Assembly (NCBI GenBank): GCA_002359465.1
Contig: DENA01000011.1
Location: 56,765 to 68,799 of the forward strand
DNA from: Ruminococcaceae bacterium UBA2656
GTDB lineage: Bacteria > Bacillota > Clostridia > Oscillospirales > Acutalibacteraceae
Length of the DNA: 12,035 nucleotides
Direction: 5' to 3'
In this document: piece after piece, positions 1 through 5,925 of the stretch
How the letters are laid out: each line of letters begins with the position of its first letter
How positions within the stretch are numbered: the stretch's first letter is position 1
Program-made: the position numbers and the translations under genes
Notes under the pieces: generated by a model
What the model saw: only the letters and a program-made list of their open reading frames with translations
Told to the model about the DNA's origin: nothing
The model's database searches: none

Positions 1-327
1 TCCAAAGGGGAACAGCTCATCACTCTTTTGAATGAGGCGTTAAAGAATCTTCATTACGGTTCCATTATGCTGAAAGATAAAAATTACGCTACCGCTCAGA
101 AATGCACAGAAAAAAGCAAAAAAATTTTCAGTTATCTTTCTTCTGTTTTAGACTGGAATTATGAAGTTACAAACGATCTATATCAGTTATACTATTTCTT
201 CAACCAGCAGATTATTAAAGCGGAAGTAAAACGAGACGCCGCTGTTTTGGACGAACTGGTGCCACTGGTTGAAAAAATGCGGGATACCTGGGAAGAAGCC
301 GAAAAGCTGAGTCATATGAACAAATAG
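1..327 (+). CDS. fliS: Flagellar export chaperone FliS (5'-truncated by window edge)
   Basis: FliS is a cytoplasmic chaperone that binds the C-terminus of flagellin, stops it polymerising early and delivers it to the export gate. The frame is open from the first base, so the gene starts outside the window; against B. subtilis FliS about 18-20 N-terminal residues are missing. The visible 108 residues show the FliS pattern: SKGEQLITLLNEAL at the start (family equivalent: T/S-x-G-E-L-x-x-M-L-Y-x-G), then an all-helical body with a KAQ-like segment (QKCTEKSKKIF), a YQLYYFFNQQIIKAEVKRD stretch matching the usual LYxYxxRRLxEANxKxD, and a closing MRDTWEEA matching the family's RDAWxxA. It ends with TAG. 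A TTG at 28 could look like a start but lies inside the conserved region. The gene precedes a FliT/FlgN-like gene, as fliS-fliT pairs often do. Family assignment is confident. Confidence 0.9.
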   Translation, partial: SKGEQLITLLNEALKNLHYGSIMLKDKNYATAQKCTEKSKKIFSYLSSVLDWNYEVTNDLYQLYYFFNQQIIKAEVKRDAAVLDELVPLVEKMRDTWEEAEKLSHMNK

Positions 328-358
328 AAAGCAGGGTGTGAAAACGCCCCGCCTCTGC

Positions 359-363
359 GGAGG
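359..363 (+). promoter_or_regulatory. Ribosome binding site deciding the start of the FliT/FlgN-like gene
   Basis: GGAGG four bases before the ATG at 368. Spacing is shorter than usual. CCTC at 352-355 can pair with GAGG at 360-363 around a TGCG loop, so the site might be partly masked; a 4-bp stem is weak evidence. The alternative GTG at 338 has no usable site. Confidence 0.45.
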
Positions 364-367
364 GCTT

Positions 368-814
368 ATGTCAACAGAAAATATCATTGCCTGCCTCGAC
401 CAGAAAATTATTTTACTAACCCAAATATGGGATCTGACCAAACAAATTGAAACGCGCTGCATGCAGGCCGATATTGAATTGGATAACTTTCTGGAACAGC
501 GCGGCGTATTTATTACGCGTATCAATAAATGCAACGGCCTGATTACCCGTCTGACCCAAGAACTCCCGCCGGAACAGCAGGAACGCATGGTACAGCTTCT
601 GCAAACTGAGGTGGCGGAGGAAAACTGCGGCAGTGAAGAGGAACGGCACATCCTGCAGCTTTCCAGAGAGTGCCAGGCCATTCTGCATAAAGCGGCTGTG
701 CTTGACCAGTCAGCCCGAAATAAAATTCAGGCGCAGTGCGATGAATTGAGAGAGAAAATCAATCAGGAACGTCGGACAGAAAGCCATGAAAACATGTATA
801 ACAACATTAAGTAA
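368..814 (+). CDS. FliT/FlgN-like small helical protein, putative flagellar chaperone
   Basis: A 148-residue acidic, almost entirely helical protein with no signal peptide or membrane segment. The first 60 residues form an amphipathic helical hairpin (DQKIILLTQIWDLTKQIE, then LDNFLEQRGVFITRINKCN). This is the layout of FlgN/FliT-type chaperones: a leucine-rich helix, an LEQR/LLxxR turn and a second helix with an IxxIxxL heptad pattern. The middle (QELPPEQQERMVQLLQ) and the C-terminal half (ILQLSRECQAILHKA, RNKIQAQCDELREKI) continue as helix or coiled coil. Position directly after fliS fits a FliT-type role, such as a chaperone for the filament cap or hook-associated proteins. I chose the ATG at 368 over an in-frame GTG at 338 because a GGAGG lies at 359-363, although its spacing is short (4 bases). 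Sequence alone does not separate FliT from FlgN; the assignment rests on shape and context. Confidence 0.6.
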   Translation: MSTENIIACLDQKIILLTQIWDLTKQIETRCMQADIELDNFLEQRGVFITRINKCNGLITRLTQELPPEQQERMVQLLQTEVAEENCGSEEERHILQLSRECQAILHKAAVLDQSARNKIQAQCDELREKINQERRTESHENMYNNIK

Positions 815-828
815 AATCATAAAAATAC

Positions 829-877
829 ACAAGTAAAGGCTTTCTTTCAACAGGATTGAGAGAAAGCCTTTACTTGT
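829..877. terminator. Long bidirectional hairpin between convergent transcription units
   Basis: Left arm 829-850 pairs with right arm 856-877 around a five-base loop (CAGGA). That gives 22 pairs, of which one (846/860) is G-U on the plus-strand RNA and A-C on the minus-strand RNA. It starts 14 bases after the stop of the FliT/FlgN-like gene and 13 bases after the stop of cheD, the typical position for a shared terminator of two converging operons. Reading the minus strand, the stem is followed three bases later by TTTTTATGATTTT, a good U-rich tail, so termination of the cheD-side operon is well supported. Reading the plus strand, no U-tract follows directly (AATCAGCTTCTG), so termination there is weaker or relies on stem strength. 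Confidence 0.8.
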
Positions 878-890
878 AATCAGCTTCTGA

Positions 891-1376
891 TTAATAAGTT
901 TTAATACCGTTGGAAAAAGATTTGACCACCATTTTCCCGTCTTCCGTATAAAAATAGACTGTCCTGCCATAATTCAGCCCCGTATCCTCCGCACATATTC
1001 TGATTTGAAGTTTGCTTAAGGTGTTTTTAACCTCCAAAACATTCCTCTGACCGATATTGCCGAAGCTGGAATCACCTGCAACTTCAAACATCTTCGCCCC
1101 ACCTGCAATTTTCGCTGTAATCCGGCGGCGGTTACAGCCCGATTTTTCCATTTGAAGAATCATTTCCGGGATGCAGGTGTCGGCAAAGCGGAGAGGATTT
1201 TCTTTGGGATTGTTAGCAGGGAAGATTGGCAGCATAATATGTCCCAACCCCCCCACTTTCATGACCGGATCGTATAAACAAATACCTACACAGGAACCCA
1301 GCGCATAAGTAACAAGCGAATCCGCACTTTTGACAACCTTCATATCCGATATCCCGATTGTAAACATTTCACTCAT
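891..1376 (-). CDS. cheD: Chemoreceptor glutamine deamidase CheD
   Basis: CheD hydrolyses specific glutamines in methyl-accepting chemotaxis receptors to glutamate (releasing ammonia) and forms a complex with CheC, which links receptor modification to CheY-P level. The 161-residue protein carries the full catalytic set: T23-Y-A-L-G-S-C29 with nucleophile Cys29, GLGHIMLP with His46, and Thr23. This spacing matches Thr21/Cys27/His44 of Thermotoga maritima CheD. The conserved AKIAGGAKMF follows, then IGQRNV and an EDTGLNYGRTVYF near the C-terminus, both usual in the family. The ATG at 1376 overlaps the cheC stop (ATGA, 4 bases), so the genes are probably translationally coupled; the local Shine-Dalgarno is poor, which fits coupling. 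It is the last gene of the minus-strand operon. Cytoplasmic. Confidence 0.95.
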   Translation of the reverse strand: MSEMFTIGISDMKVVKSADSLVTYALGSCVGICLYDPVMKVGGLGHIMLPIFPANNPKENPLRFADTCIPEMILQMEKSGCNRRRITAKIAGGAKMFEVAGDSSFGNIGQRNVLEVKNTLSKLQIRICAEDTGLNYGRTVYFYTEDGKMVVKSFSNGIKTY

Positions 1377-1996
1377 AATTCAATACCCAATTTCTCCATT
1401 AATCTGTTTAGGGATTCAATCGAAGGAACCAGCAGCATATTCGCAGTAACATTATCTTTTCCGCTTAAAAAATCGTCTTCAATAAAGATAATTTTATCTG
1501 AAACAGAACCCATCTCGATTGCCGGCACACTCAAAATAGCGCCAACCATATCCACCGTAACCGCCGGTACGGTGGTTTTCATATTCATGGTGGAAAGAGT
1601 GCCAATGGAACCTGTATACGCCGAGATCATGATATTCCCGATCTCTGAAATGGCGGAAAGCTCCATATCGGATAATTTGTCACAGCTGACCTCTTGAACA
1701 CCCAGTAATGACTTAAGCACGGATTTTGCAAAATCCTGCTCAATAATGAACATCATGATTCCCTCAATGTCACCCCCAAGTTTTGACAGGATGCCGATTA
1801 CCACATTTTCCGGTCCGCCAAGCATATTCGCCGCATCGGTAATATCCAGAATTTTGACAACCGGTGTCGTCATATCCACTTCCATGTCAAGCATTTGGGA
1901 AAGTGAAGTGGCGGCATTCCCGGCACCGATGTTTCCAATTTCTTTTAACACGTCAATGTGCATTTCATTCAGCTGTTCAAGATTTTGAATAGACAT
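1373..1996 (-). CDS. cheC: CheY-P phosphatase CheC
   Basis: CheC dephosphorylates CheY-P and, when bound to CheD, takes part in the CheC-CheD-CheY adaptation system. With the ATG at 1996 it is 207 residues, the usual CheC size. Both phosphatase sites, defined as (D/S)-x3-E-x2-N-x22-P, are complete: D15/E19/N22 with P45, and S114/E118/N121 with P144. The two helices share the signature EIGNI (EIGNIGAGNAATSLSQML in the first, EIGNIMISAYTGSI in the second), reflecting the internal duplication of the fold. An IIFIEDDF-like strand and a C-terminal helix follow. Two adjacent ATGs (1999 and 1996) follow a GGAG at 2002-2005; the second has better spacing (5 bases). A longer frame from a GTG at 2017 has no ribosome site. 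A single-domain CheC rather than FliY is inferred because no SpoA/FliN domain is present. Confidence 0.94.
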   Translation of the reverse strand: MSIQNLEQLNEMHIDVLKEIGNIGAGNAATSLSQMLDMEVDMTTPVVKILDITDAANMLGGPENVVIGILSKLGGDIEGIMMFIIEQDFAKSVLKSLLGVQEVSCDKLSDMELSAISEIGNIMISAYTGSIGTLSTMNMKTTVPAVTVDMVGAILSVPAIEMGSVSDKIIFIEDDFLSGKDNVTANMLLVPSIESLNRLMEKLGIEL

Positions 1997-2084
1997 CATA
2001 ACTCCATACCGCCGCACATCGGCCGGGAAGAACTAAGCATCCAGTATGCGGTTTTATTTGGAAGCTTATAAAACCAATGAAAAA

Positions 2085-3587
2085 TCAAGGCATGTCGGAA
2101 GGCAGAACCGGCGCGAAGACAATGCCTTCCGGGCCTGCATAGAACTTTGTATTGCTGTAATCGTTGTTAATATTGATGTTGAATGGCCCAATGGTCATTT
2201 TCGTACCCGTATAGACAATGCTTGACCCAACAATTTTATAATCGGACAATTCGTTTCTGGTTTCTTTCAGTTCTTGGATTTTCGCCTCTATAGCTTTCAC
2301 TGCTTCGCCGAGCTGAATTTTTTTCATAAGAGCGGCTTTTATAATCAGATTCTCTCTTCCTGTATCATTCTTACTGTTTAAAGGGGACTGAGCAGTTAAA
2401 TCTGCAAATCTTTTTTGAAAATCCTCTAACTCGTTCTGGGCCTGCAAACGCTTTTGTTCCAACTGTTCCGCATTGTTTCCTTCTTTGCCGATTGTAAGCT
2501 TATCATCAAGTTGTTTTGACTGAATCGCAACCGACGTGGTAGTGTAGGCAGACGTACCAATGTTTTTTACAACAATTTTTTGTCCGGCCTGATAACTTCC
2601 GCCGATTAAGGAAGCCTTGCGTCCTTTCAAAATAATGGAGCCCTGCGCGGTCGCCCGGCAGTTCATCAGGATATCCGCATAAATATCATTTTCAGAGATT
2701 AAAATCGCATTTTCAAAATATTTTCCTACAATGTTTCCGCCCGCTTTTAAAGTACCCTTCCCCATTCCGTTCATGCCGTTTGAGATGGAGATGGTTCCCT
2801 GCGCTTCTATCAAAGCCCCTTCAGCCATTCCGCGGATAGAGATATCTTTTCCCGCCTTGACGGAAAAGCCTTCTCTCACGTCCCCCTGGACTACGACAGA
2901 GCCTATTGCATTAATGTTTCCGGAGGCGCTGTCAACATCGCCGCGAACATAGAAAACATCACTGACATTAATGACGGACTTTTTATACTCAATGCAGCCG
3001 TCTACACCCGCAATCAGGCTGAGGCCATCCTCCGAAACAACGGTATTGGTTCCCACTGGGAGCACCGGAAAACGGCCCGCTACAAAAGGAACCACACGGC
3101 CAAAAACATCCGTCCCGTCAGTGCCCGCCCCCGGCGGTGTAATTTTGCATAAGACGACGTCTTTTTTGATGTTTTTCACCATGTCCAGATCGCGGAAATC
3201 AATCGTTCCGTCTTCTCTTTCCTTTGGCTTATATTCCGTGTTGGTATTGAAAAAATATTCTATAAAACCATCTGTACCATCAATGGGGCGTATTCCCTTC
3301 GCGCAAATCACTTCGGAATAAAATTTCCCGTCCTGACAAAAAGAGCGGACTTCTTTCTCACAAATACCATAGGTGATTCCTTTTTGCGTCAAAAAACCGC
3401 TGACATCCTCAAAAGTGACCGCCTGACCGGAATATGCCGGCTTGATTCTCAGGTAAGCCGCCATATTGTCTGTGGATACCCTGACGTCAAACTGGGGCGG
3501 CTGTTCCTCGTTTGTTTTGCTTTCTGCATCAACAGCCGGAGAATTAAGATGCATTCTGCCAATATCAGAATCCGTATTCATTTTCAT
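2085..3587 (-). CDS. DUF342 / FapA-family flagellar assembly protein
   Basis: A 500-residue soluble protein of the DUF342 family, called FapA (flagellar assembly protein A) where studied. Roughly, residues 32-190 are the N-terminal DUF342 domain (a KPKEREDGTIDFRD-type segment, then ITPPGAGTDGTDVFGR, a family hallmark close to the usual PPxxGxxGxxVxG). Residues 200-355 are glycine-rich short strands (VRGDVDSASGNINAIGSVVV, AGKDISIRGMAEGALIEAQG, AGGNIVGKYFENA) expected to form a right-handed beta-helix like bactofilins or MinC-C. Residues 375-450 are a charged coiled coil, and the tail is a short beta segment. No signal peptide or membrane segment. Its biochemical role is not settled; in Vibrio it has been linked to flagellar assembly and polar localisation. 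I chose the ATG at 3587 because a G-run at 3592-3597 precedes it; ATGs at 3590 and 3581 are also possible, while 3614 lacks a ribosome site. It is not related to fatty-acid regulator genes of similar name. Confidence 0.85.
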   Translation of the reverse strand: MKMNTDSDIGRMHLNSPAVDAESKTNEEQPPQFDVRVSTDNMAAYLRIKPAYSGQAVTFEDVSGFLTQKGITYGICEKEVRSFCQDGKFYSEVICAKGIRPIDGTDGFIEYFFNTNTEYKPKEREDGTIDFRDLDMVKNIKKDVVLCKITPPGAGTDGTDVFGRVVPFVAGRFPVLPVGTNTVVSEDGLSLIAGVDGCIEYKKSVINVSDVFYVRGDVDSASGNINAIGSVVVQGDVREGFSVKAGKDISIRGMAEGALIEAQGTISISNGMNGMGKGTLKAGGNIVGKYFENAILISENDIYADILMNCRATAQGSIILKGRKASLIGGSYQAGQKIVVKNIGTSAYTTTSVAIQSKQLDDKLTIGKEGNNAEQLEQKRLQAQNELEDFQKRFADLTAQSPLNSKNDTGRENLIIKAALMKKIQLGEAVKAIEAKIQELKETRNELSDYKIVGSSIVYTGTKMTIGPFNININNDYSNTKFYAGPEGIVFAPVLPSDMP

Positions 3588-3591
3588 CATT

Positions 3592-3597
3592 CCCCCC
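3592..3597 (-). promoter_or_regulatory. G-run ribosome binding site of the DUF342/FapA gene
   Basis: GGGGGG four bases before the ATG at 3587 and ten before the ATG at 3581. It argues against the longest start at 3614, which has only A/T-rich sequence before it. A similar G-run precedes flhB, so such sites seem to be used in this operon. Confidence 0.5.
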
Positions 3598-3619
3598 AAA
3601 ATATCGCCTGACATTTATT

Positions 3620-4324
3620 TTATCTTAAAGAATTTACAGTCTGCATAATTTCATCGGAAACCTGCACCAATTTCGAGTTGAACTGAAACGCCCGCTGGAG
3701 TTCGATAACAGACGTCATCTGGTCTGCTACATCTACTGCGGAATCTTCCAAATAGTTCTTTTTCATTTCCGGCTCGGCAACAGCGGTCGCCGCTCCGGAA
3801 AGATTGCTTAATTTAAAACAGGTATCCCCTTCCCGGACAAGCCCGTCTTCATTCTTGACAGAAAAAACGCCAATCGCCGGACTGTCGTTTTCACTGTTCA
3901 TGGCAATCGGCTTGCCTCCTGCATCCAAAACATAGCCGCCGTCCGAAGAAACAAGGTAGCTCGTACCGTTTTCTTCCGAAAGATGAAAACTACCGTTGTG
4001 GGTGTATTTTACTTCGCCATTTTTTTGCACGGCAAAAAAATTATTGGAATTTATCAGCGCATAATCCAGAGGACGGCCGGTCTGCCTCAGGCCGCCTTCC
4101 GTAAACAGGGTATCAGTCTTTTGCAGCTTCGTCCCGTGCCCGCTTTTCAAGGGGCTGTCAGCTCCTTGCGCCGCATGAATATTGGTGTAAATCAAATCCG
4201 AAAATGTTGCGCTGGAGGGCTTATAGCCGACCGTTGACACGTTTGCAATATTATTCGCCGTAACATCAACCCCCGACTGCAGATTAATCGCGCCGGCAGC
4301 CGAGGTGTAAAAAGAACTAATCAT
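3620..4324 (-). CDS. flgG: Flagellar basal-body rod/hook-family protein, FlgG-like
   Basis: A 234-residue axial protein of the FlgF/FlgG/FlgE family, exported through the flagellar gate and built into the distal rod. The N-terminus has the family signature (SGVDVTANNIANVSTVGYK, around residues 17-35), which forms the outer helical layer of the rod. The middle has the beta-rich D1-type region: GRPLDYALINSNNFFAVQ near residue 85 (family: GxxLDxAIxGxGFFxV), followed by YTHNGSFHL (family: YTRxGxF). The C-terminus YLEDSAVDVADQMTSVIELQ, then RAFQFNSKLVQVSDEIMQTVNSLR, is the classical FlgG-like closing helix. No Sec signal, as expected for a type III substrate. It follows a second family member by 26 bases. 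The pair corresponds in position to B. subtilis flhO-flhP, so FlhP is an equally valid name. ATG at 4324 with AAAGG about ten bases upstream. Confidence 0.82.
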   Translation of the reverse strand: MISSFYTSAAGAINLQSGVDVTANNIANVSTVGYKPSSATFSDLIYTNIHAAQGADSPLKSGHGTKLQKTDTLFTEGGLRQTGRPLDYALINSNNFFAVQKNGEVKYTHNGSFHLSEENGTSYLVSSDGGYVLDAGGKPIAMNSENDSPAIGVFSVKNEDGLVREGDTCFKLSNLSGAATAVAEPEMKKNYLEDSAVDVADQMTSVIELQRAFQFNSKLVQVSDEIMQTVNSLR

Positions 4325-4350
4325 CTTAAGCCAACCTTTCCTGAAGCAAA

Positions 4351-5088
4351 TTACAATTTCCCAATATTGGTAACAGCATTCGACAATACCTGATCATACA
4401 TCTTAATTGCCTGGGAACAGTTCTGTAAATCGCGCTGGGCTTTCAGTGCATCCGTCATTTCCTCGGCCGCATTGACATTGGAGCCTTCGACCGTTTTCCA
4501 CATAATCTTCGGATTTTGAATAAGAGTCGCGGCAGCGCCTGCCGACGTATACATTCCTTCGCCGGCAATTTTCAGGTTGTTATAACCGTTGAAATTATAA
4601 AGCGCGATCTTATTGACATTTTTTCCGTTCACGGCTAAAGTCCCCTGTGTATCTGCAGAAAACTGGTCGGTCCCGATTTGAATGGGGCCGTTTTGCCCCA
4701 AGACGCGCCCGACATTGTCCAGGACAAGATACCCGTCCGCATCAACATTAAAGCTTCCGTTGCGCGTATAGACAGTTCCGTTTTTACCCTGTACGGCAAA
4801 AAAGCCTTCGCCCTGAATCGCAAAATCAAGTGAGCGTTCCGTATTTTTGAGTGTCCCCTCGGAATGAATGACATTTGTTTTGTCCGCCACGGTAATCAGG
4901 CTCATCCTGCCGATCGGCGTTTTCTCCGAATCGACGCGGTTAATCATCATACTGCCGAACGTGGAGGCGGTAACTTCTTTCTTTTTATATCCCGGTGTTT
5001 CTACATTTGCCAGATTATTGCTGATGCCAGTCAATATTCTGCTCTGCGTCAGCATTCCGGAACCAAGCGCGTAAAATCCTCTGACCAT
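4351..5088 (-). CDS. flgF: Flagellar basal-body rod/hook-family protein, FlgF/FlhO-like
   Basis: A 245-residue rod-family protein. It opens with MVRGFYALGSGMLTQSRILT and the signature ISNNLANVETPGYKK (about residues 22-36). It has the central ERSLDFAIQGEGFFAVQGKN plus YTRNGSFNVDADGYLV (about residues 84-120), and ends with VEGSNVNAAEEMTDALKAQR followed by KMYDQVLSNAVTNIGKL. The family core is clear. The C-terminal AVTNIGKL ending, unlike FlgG's MLQTLNNLR, favours FlgF/FlhO over FlgG, but the exact subfamily cannot be fixed by eye. The product is expected to be exported and to form part of the rod, contacting the second family member encoded directly downstream. A strong AGGAGG precedes the ATG at 5088, 21 bases after the sigma-factor stop codon. 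Confidence 0.78.
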   Translation of the reverse strand: MVRGFYALGSGMLTQSRILTGISNNLANVETPGYKKKEVTASTFGSMMINRVDSEKTPIGRMSLITVADKTNVIHSEGTLKNTERSLDFAIQGEGFFAVQGKNGTVYTRNGSFNVDADGYLVLDNVGRVLGQNGPIQIGTDQFSADTQGTLAVNGKNVNKIALYNFNGYNNLKIAGEGMYTSAGAAATLIQNPKIMWKTVEGSNVNAAEEMTDALKAQRDLQNCSQAIKMYDQVLSNAVTNIGKL

Positions 5089-5109
5089 GGTCTTTTTTCC
5101 TCCTGCATT

Positions 5110-5883
5110 CTATTGATTCAGGTATTCCGCCAAAGATTTCTTCAGCTTTCTCAATGCGCTGGAATGAATTTGCGATACTCTGGAATCACTGATTCCCATT
5201 ACGTTCGATATTTCTTTAATTTTAAGCTGTTCCTTATAGTACAGCGAAATAACAATCTGTTCTTTTTCATTCAGCTGTTCGATATCCCTAGCAAGCACAG
5301 TTTGCAGTTCCTTTTCCGCTACAACCTGTTCCGGTCCATGAATAGAATCGCCGGCCTGACTGATCTGGATATTTTCAACGCCTTTTTCATAAATCATTTC
5401 TTCAAAGGACAGCATATTCAGCACACAGGTTTCGGTCTGCATCTTTTCGTACTCCGGCAGGCCGACCTCCATATAATCGGCGATTTCCTGGTCGGTAGGA
5501 TTGCGGCTAAGCTGATGGCTGAGCGTATTTTCCGCCTCGCTGATATTTTTTGCGATGCGTTTGAGCCTTCTCGGGAAACAGTCCTGCTTGCGAATATAAT
5601 CAATCATAGCGCCGCGCACCTTAATGGAGGCGTAGGTTTCGAATTTCACTCTTTTTTCCACATCAAATTTTTCAACGGCATCCAAAAGAGCAATCAAGCC
5701 TTCATTGACGATATCATCCATATAGTTGAAATACTGGTAGCGACCGACTGTTTTTAAAGCGATGCATTTCACGATATAGCTGTATTGAATAATAAGCAAA
5801 TTTCGAAGATCAGTGTTTCTGGTCTGCTGGTATCTGACCCACAAATCCACTACTGACATTTGCTCCGTTTCCGTATTCTTCAT
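5110..5883 (-). CDS. fliA: RNA polymerase sigma factor, FliA/WhiG (sigma-28) family
   Basis: A 257-residue group 3 sigma factor expected to direct late flagellar and chemotaxis genes (sigD in Bacillus naming). Region 2 lies at about residues 25-105: DDIVNEGLIALLDAVEKFD (core binding), then FETYASIKVRGAMIDYIRKQ (-10 recognition; the family's RGAMxDxxR is intact). Region 3 follows at 113-165 (RNPTDQEIADYMEV). Region 4, at about 200-250, carries LNEKEQIVISLYYKE and the helix-turn-helix LKIKEISNVMGISDSRVSQIH. I chose the ATG at 5883, eight bases after a near-perfect AAGGAGGGG at 5892-5900; the in-frame TTG at 5904 overlaps the ribosome site itself and is rejected. It lies 42 bases after the flhA stop. 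In B. subtilis sigD sits after cheD instead, so its place directly after flhA is a rearranged order. No anti-sigma FlgM is visible here. Confidence 0.93.
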   Translation of the reverse strand: MKNTETEQMSVVDLWVRYQQTRNTDLRNLLIIQYSYIVKCIALKTVGRYQYFNYMDDIVNEGLIALLDAVEKFDVEKRVKFETYASIKVRGAMIDYIRKQDCFPRRLKRIAKNISEAENTLSHQLSRNPTDQEIADYMEVGLPEYEKMQTETCVLNMLSFEEMIYEKGVENIQISQAGDSIHGPEQVVAEKELQTVLARDIEQLNEKEQIVISLYYKEQLKIKEISNVMGISDSRVSQIHSSALRKLKKSLAEYLNQ

Positions 5884-5891
5884 TGCAGCCG

Positions 5892-5900
5892 CCCCTCCTT
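5892..5900 (-). promoter_or_regulatory. Strong ribosome binding site of the sigma-28 gene
   Basis: AAGGAGGGG with an eight-base spacer to the ATG at 5883. This site fixes the start and excludes the upstream TTG (5902-5904), which would place the first codons inside the site. Confidence 0.85.
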
Positions 5901-5925
5901 TCAAGCATAAAATTTACTGTATATT

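Noticed and set aside
187..681. Minus-strand open frame (164 codons) opposite fliS and the FliT/FlgN-like gene
   Set aside because: Cys/Ser/Arg-rich product without family pattern, opposite two supported genes.
2012..2021. GGCCGATGTG on the minus strand, resembling a sigma-28 -10 element, upstream of cheC
   Set aside because: No TAAA-like -35 element stands about 15 bases upstream, so it does not meet the sigma-28 consensus.
2050..2075. Inverted repeat GGTTTTAT / ATAAAACC between the DUF342 gene and cheC
   Set aside because: Only 8 A/T-rich pairs with a 10-base loop and no U-tract; not a convincing terminator or operator.
4864..5757. Long plus-strand open frame (297 codons) opposite the sigma factor and the FlgF-like gene
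   Set aside because: It is antisense to two clearly recognised genes, has no family resemblance, and a Phe/His/Ile-rich composition typical of a shadow frame.
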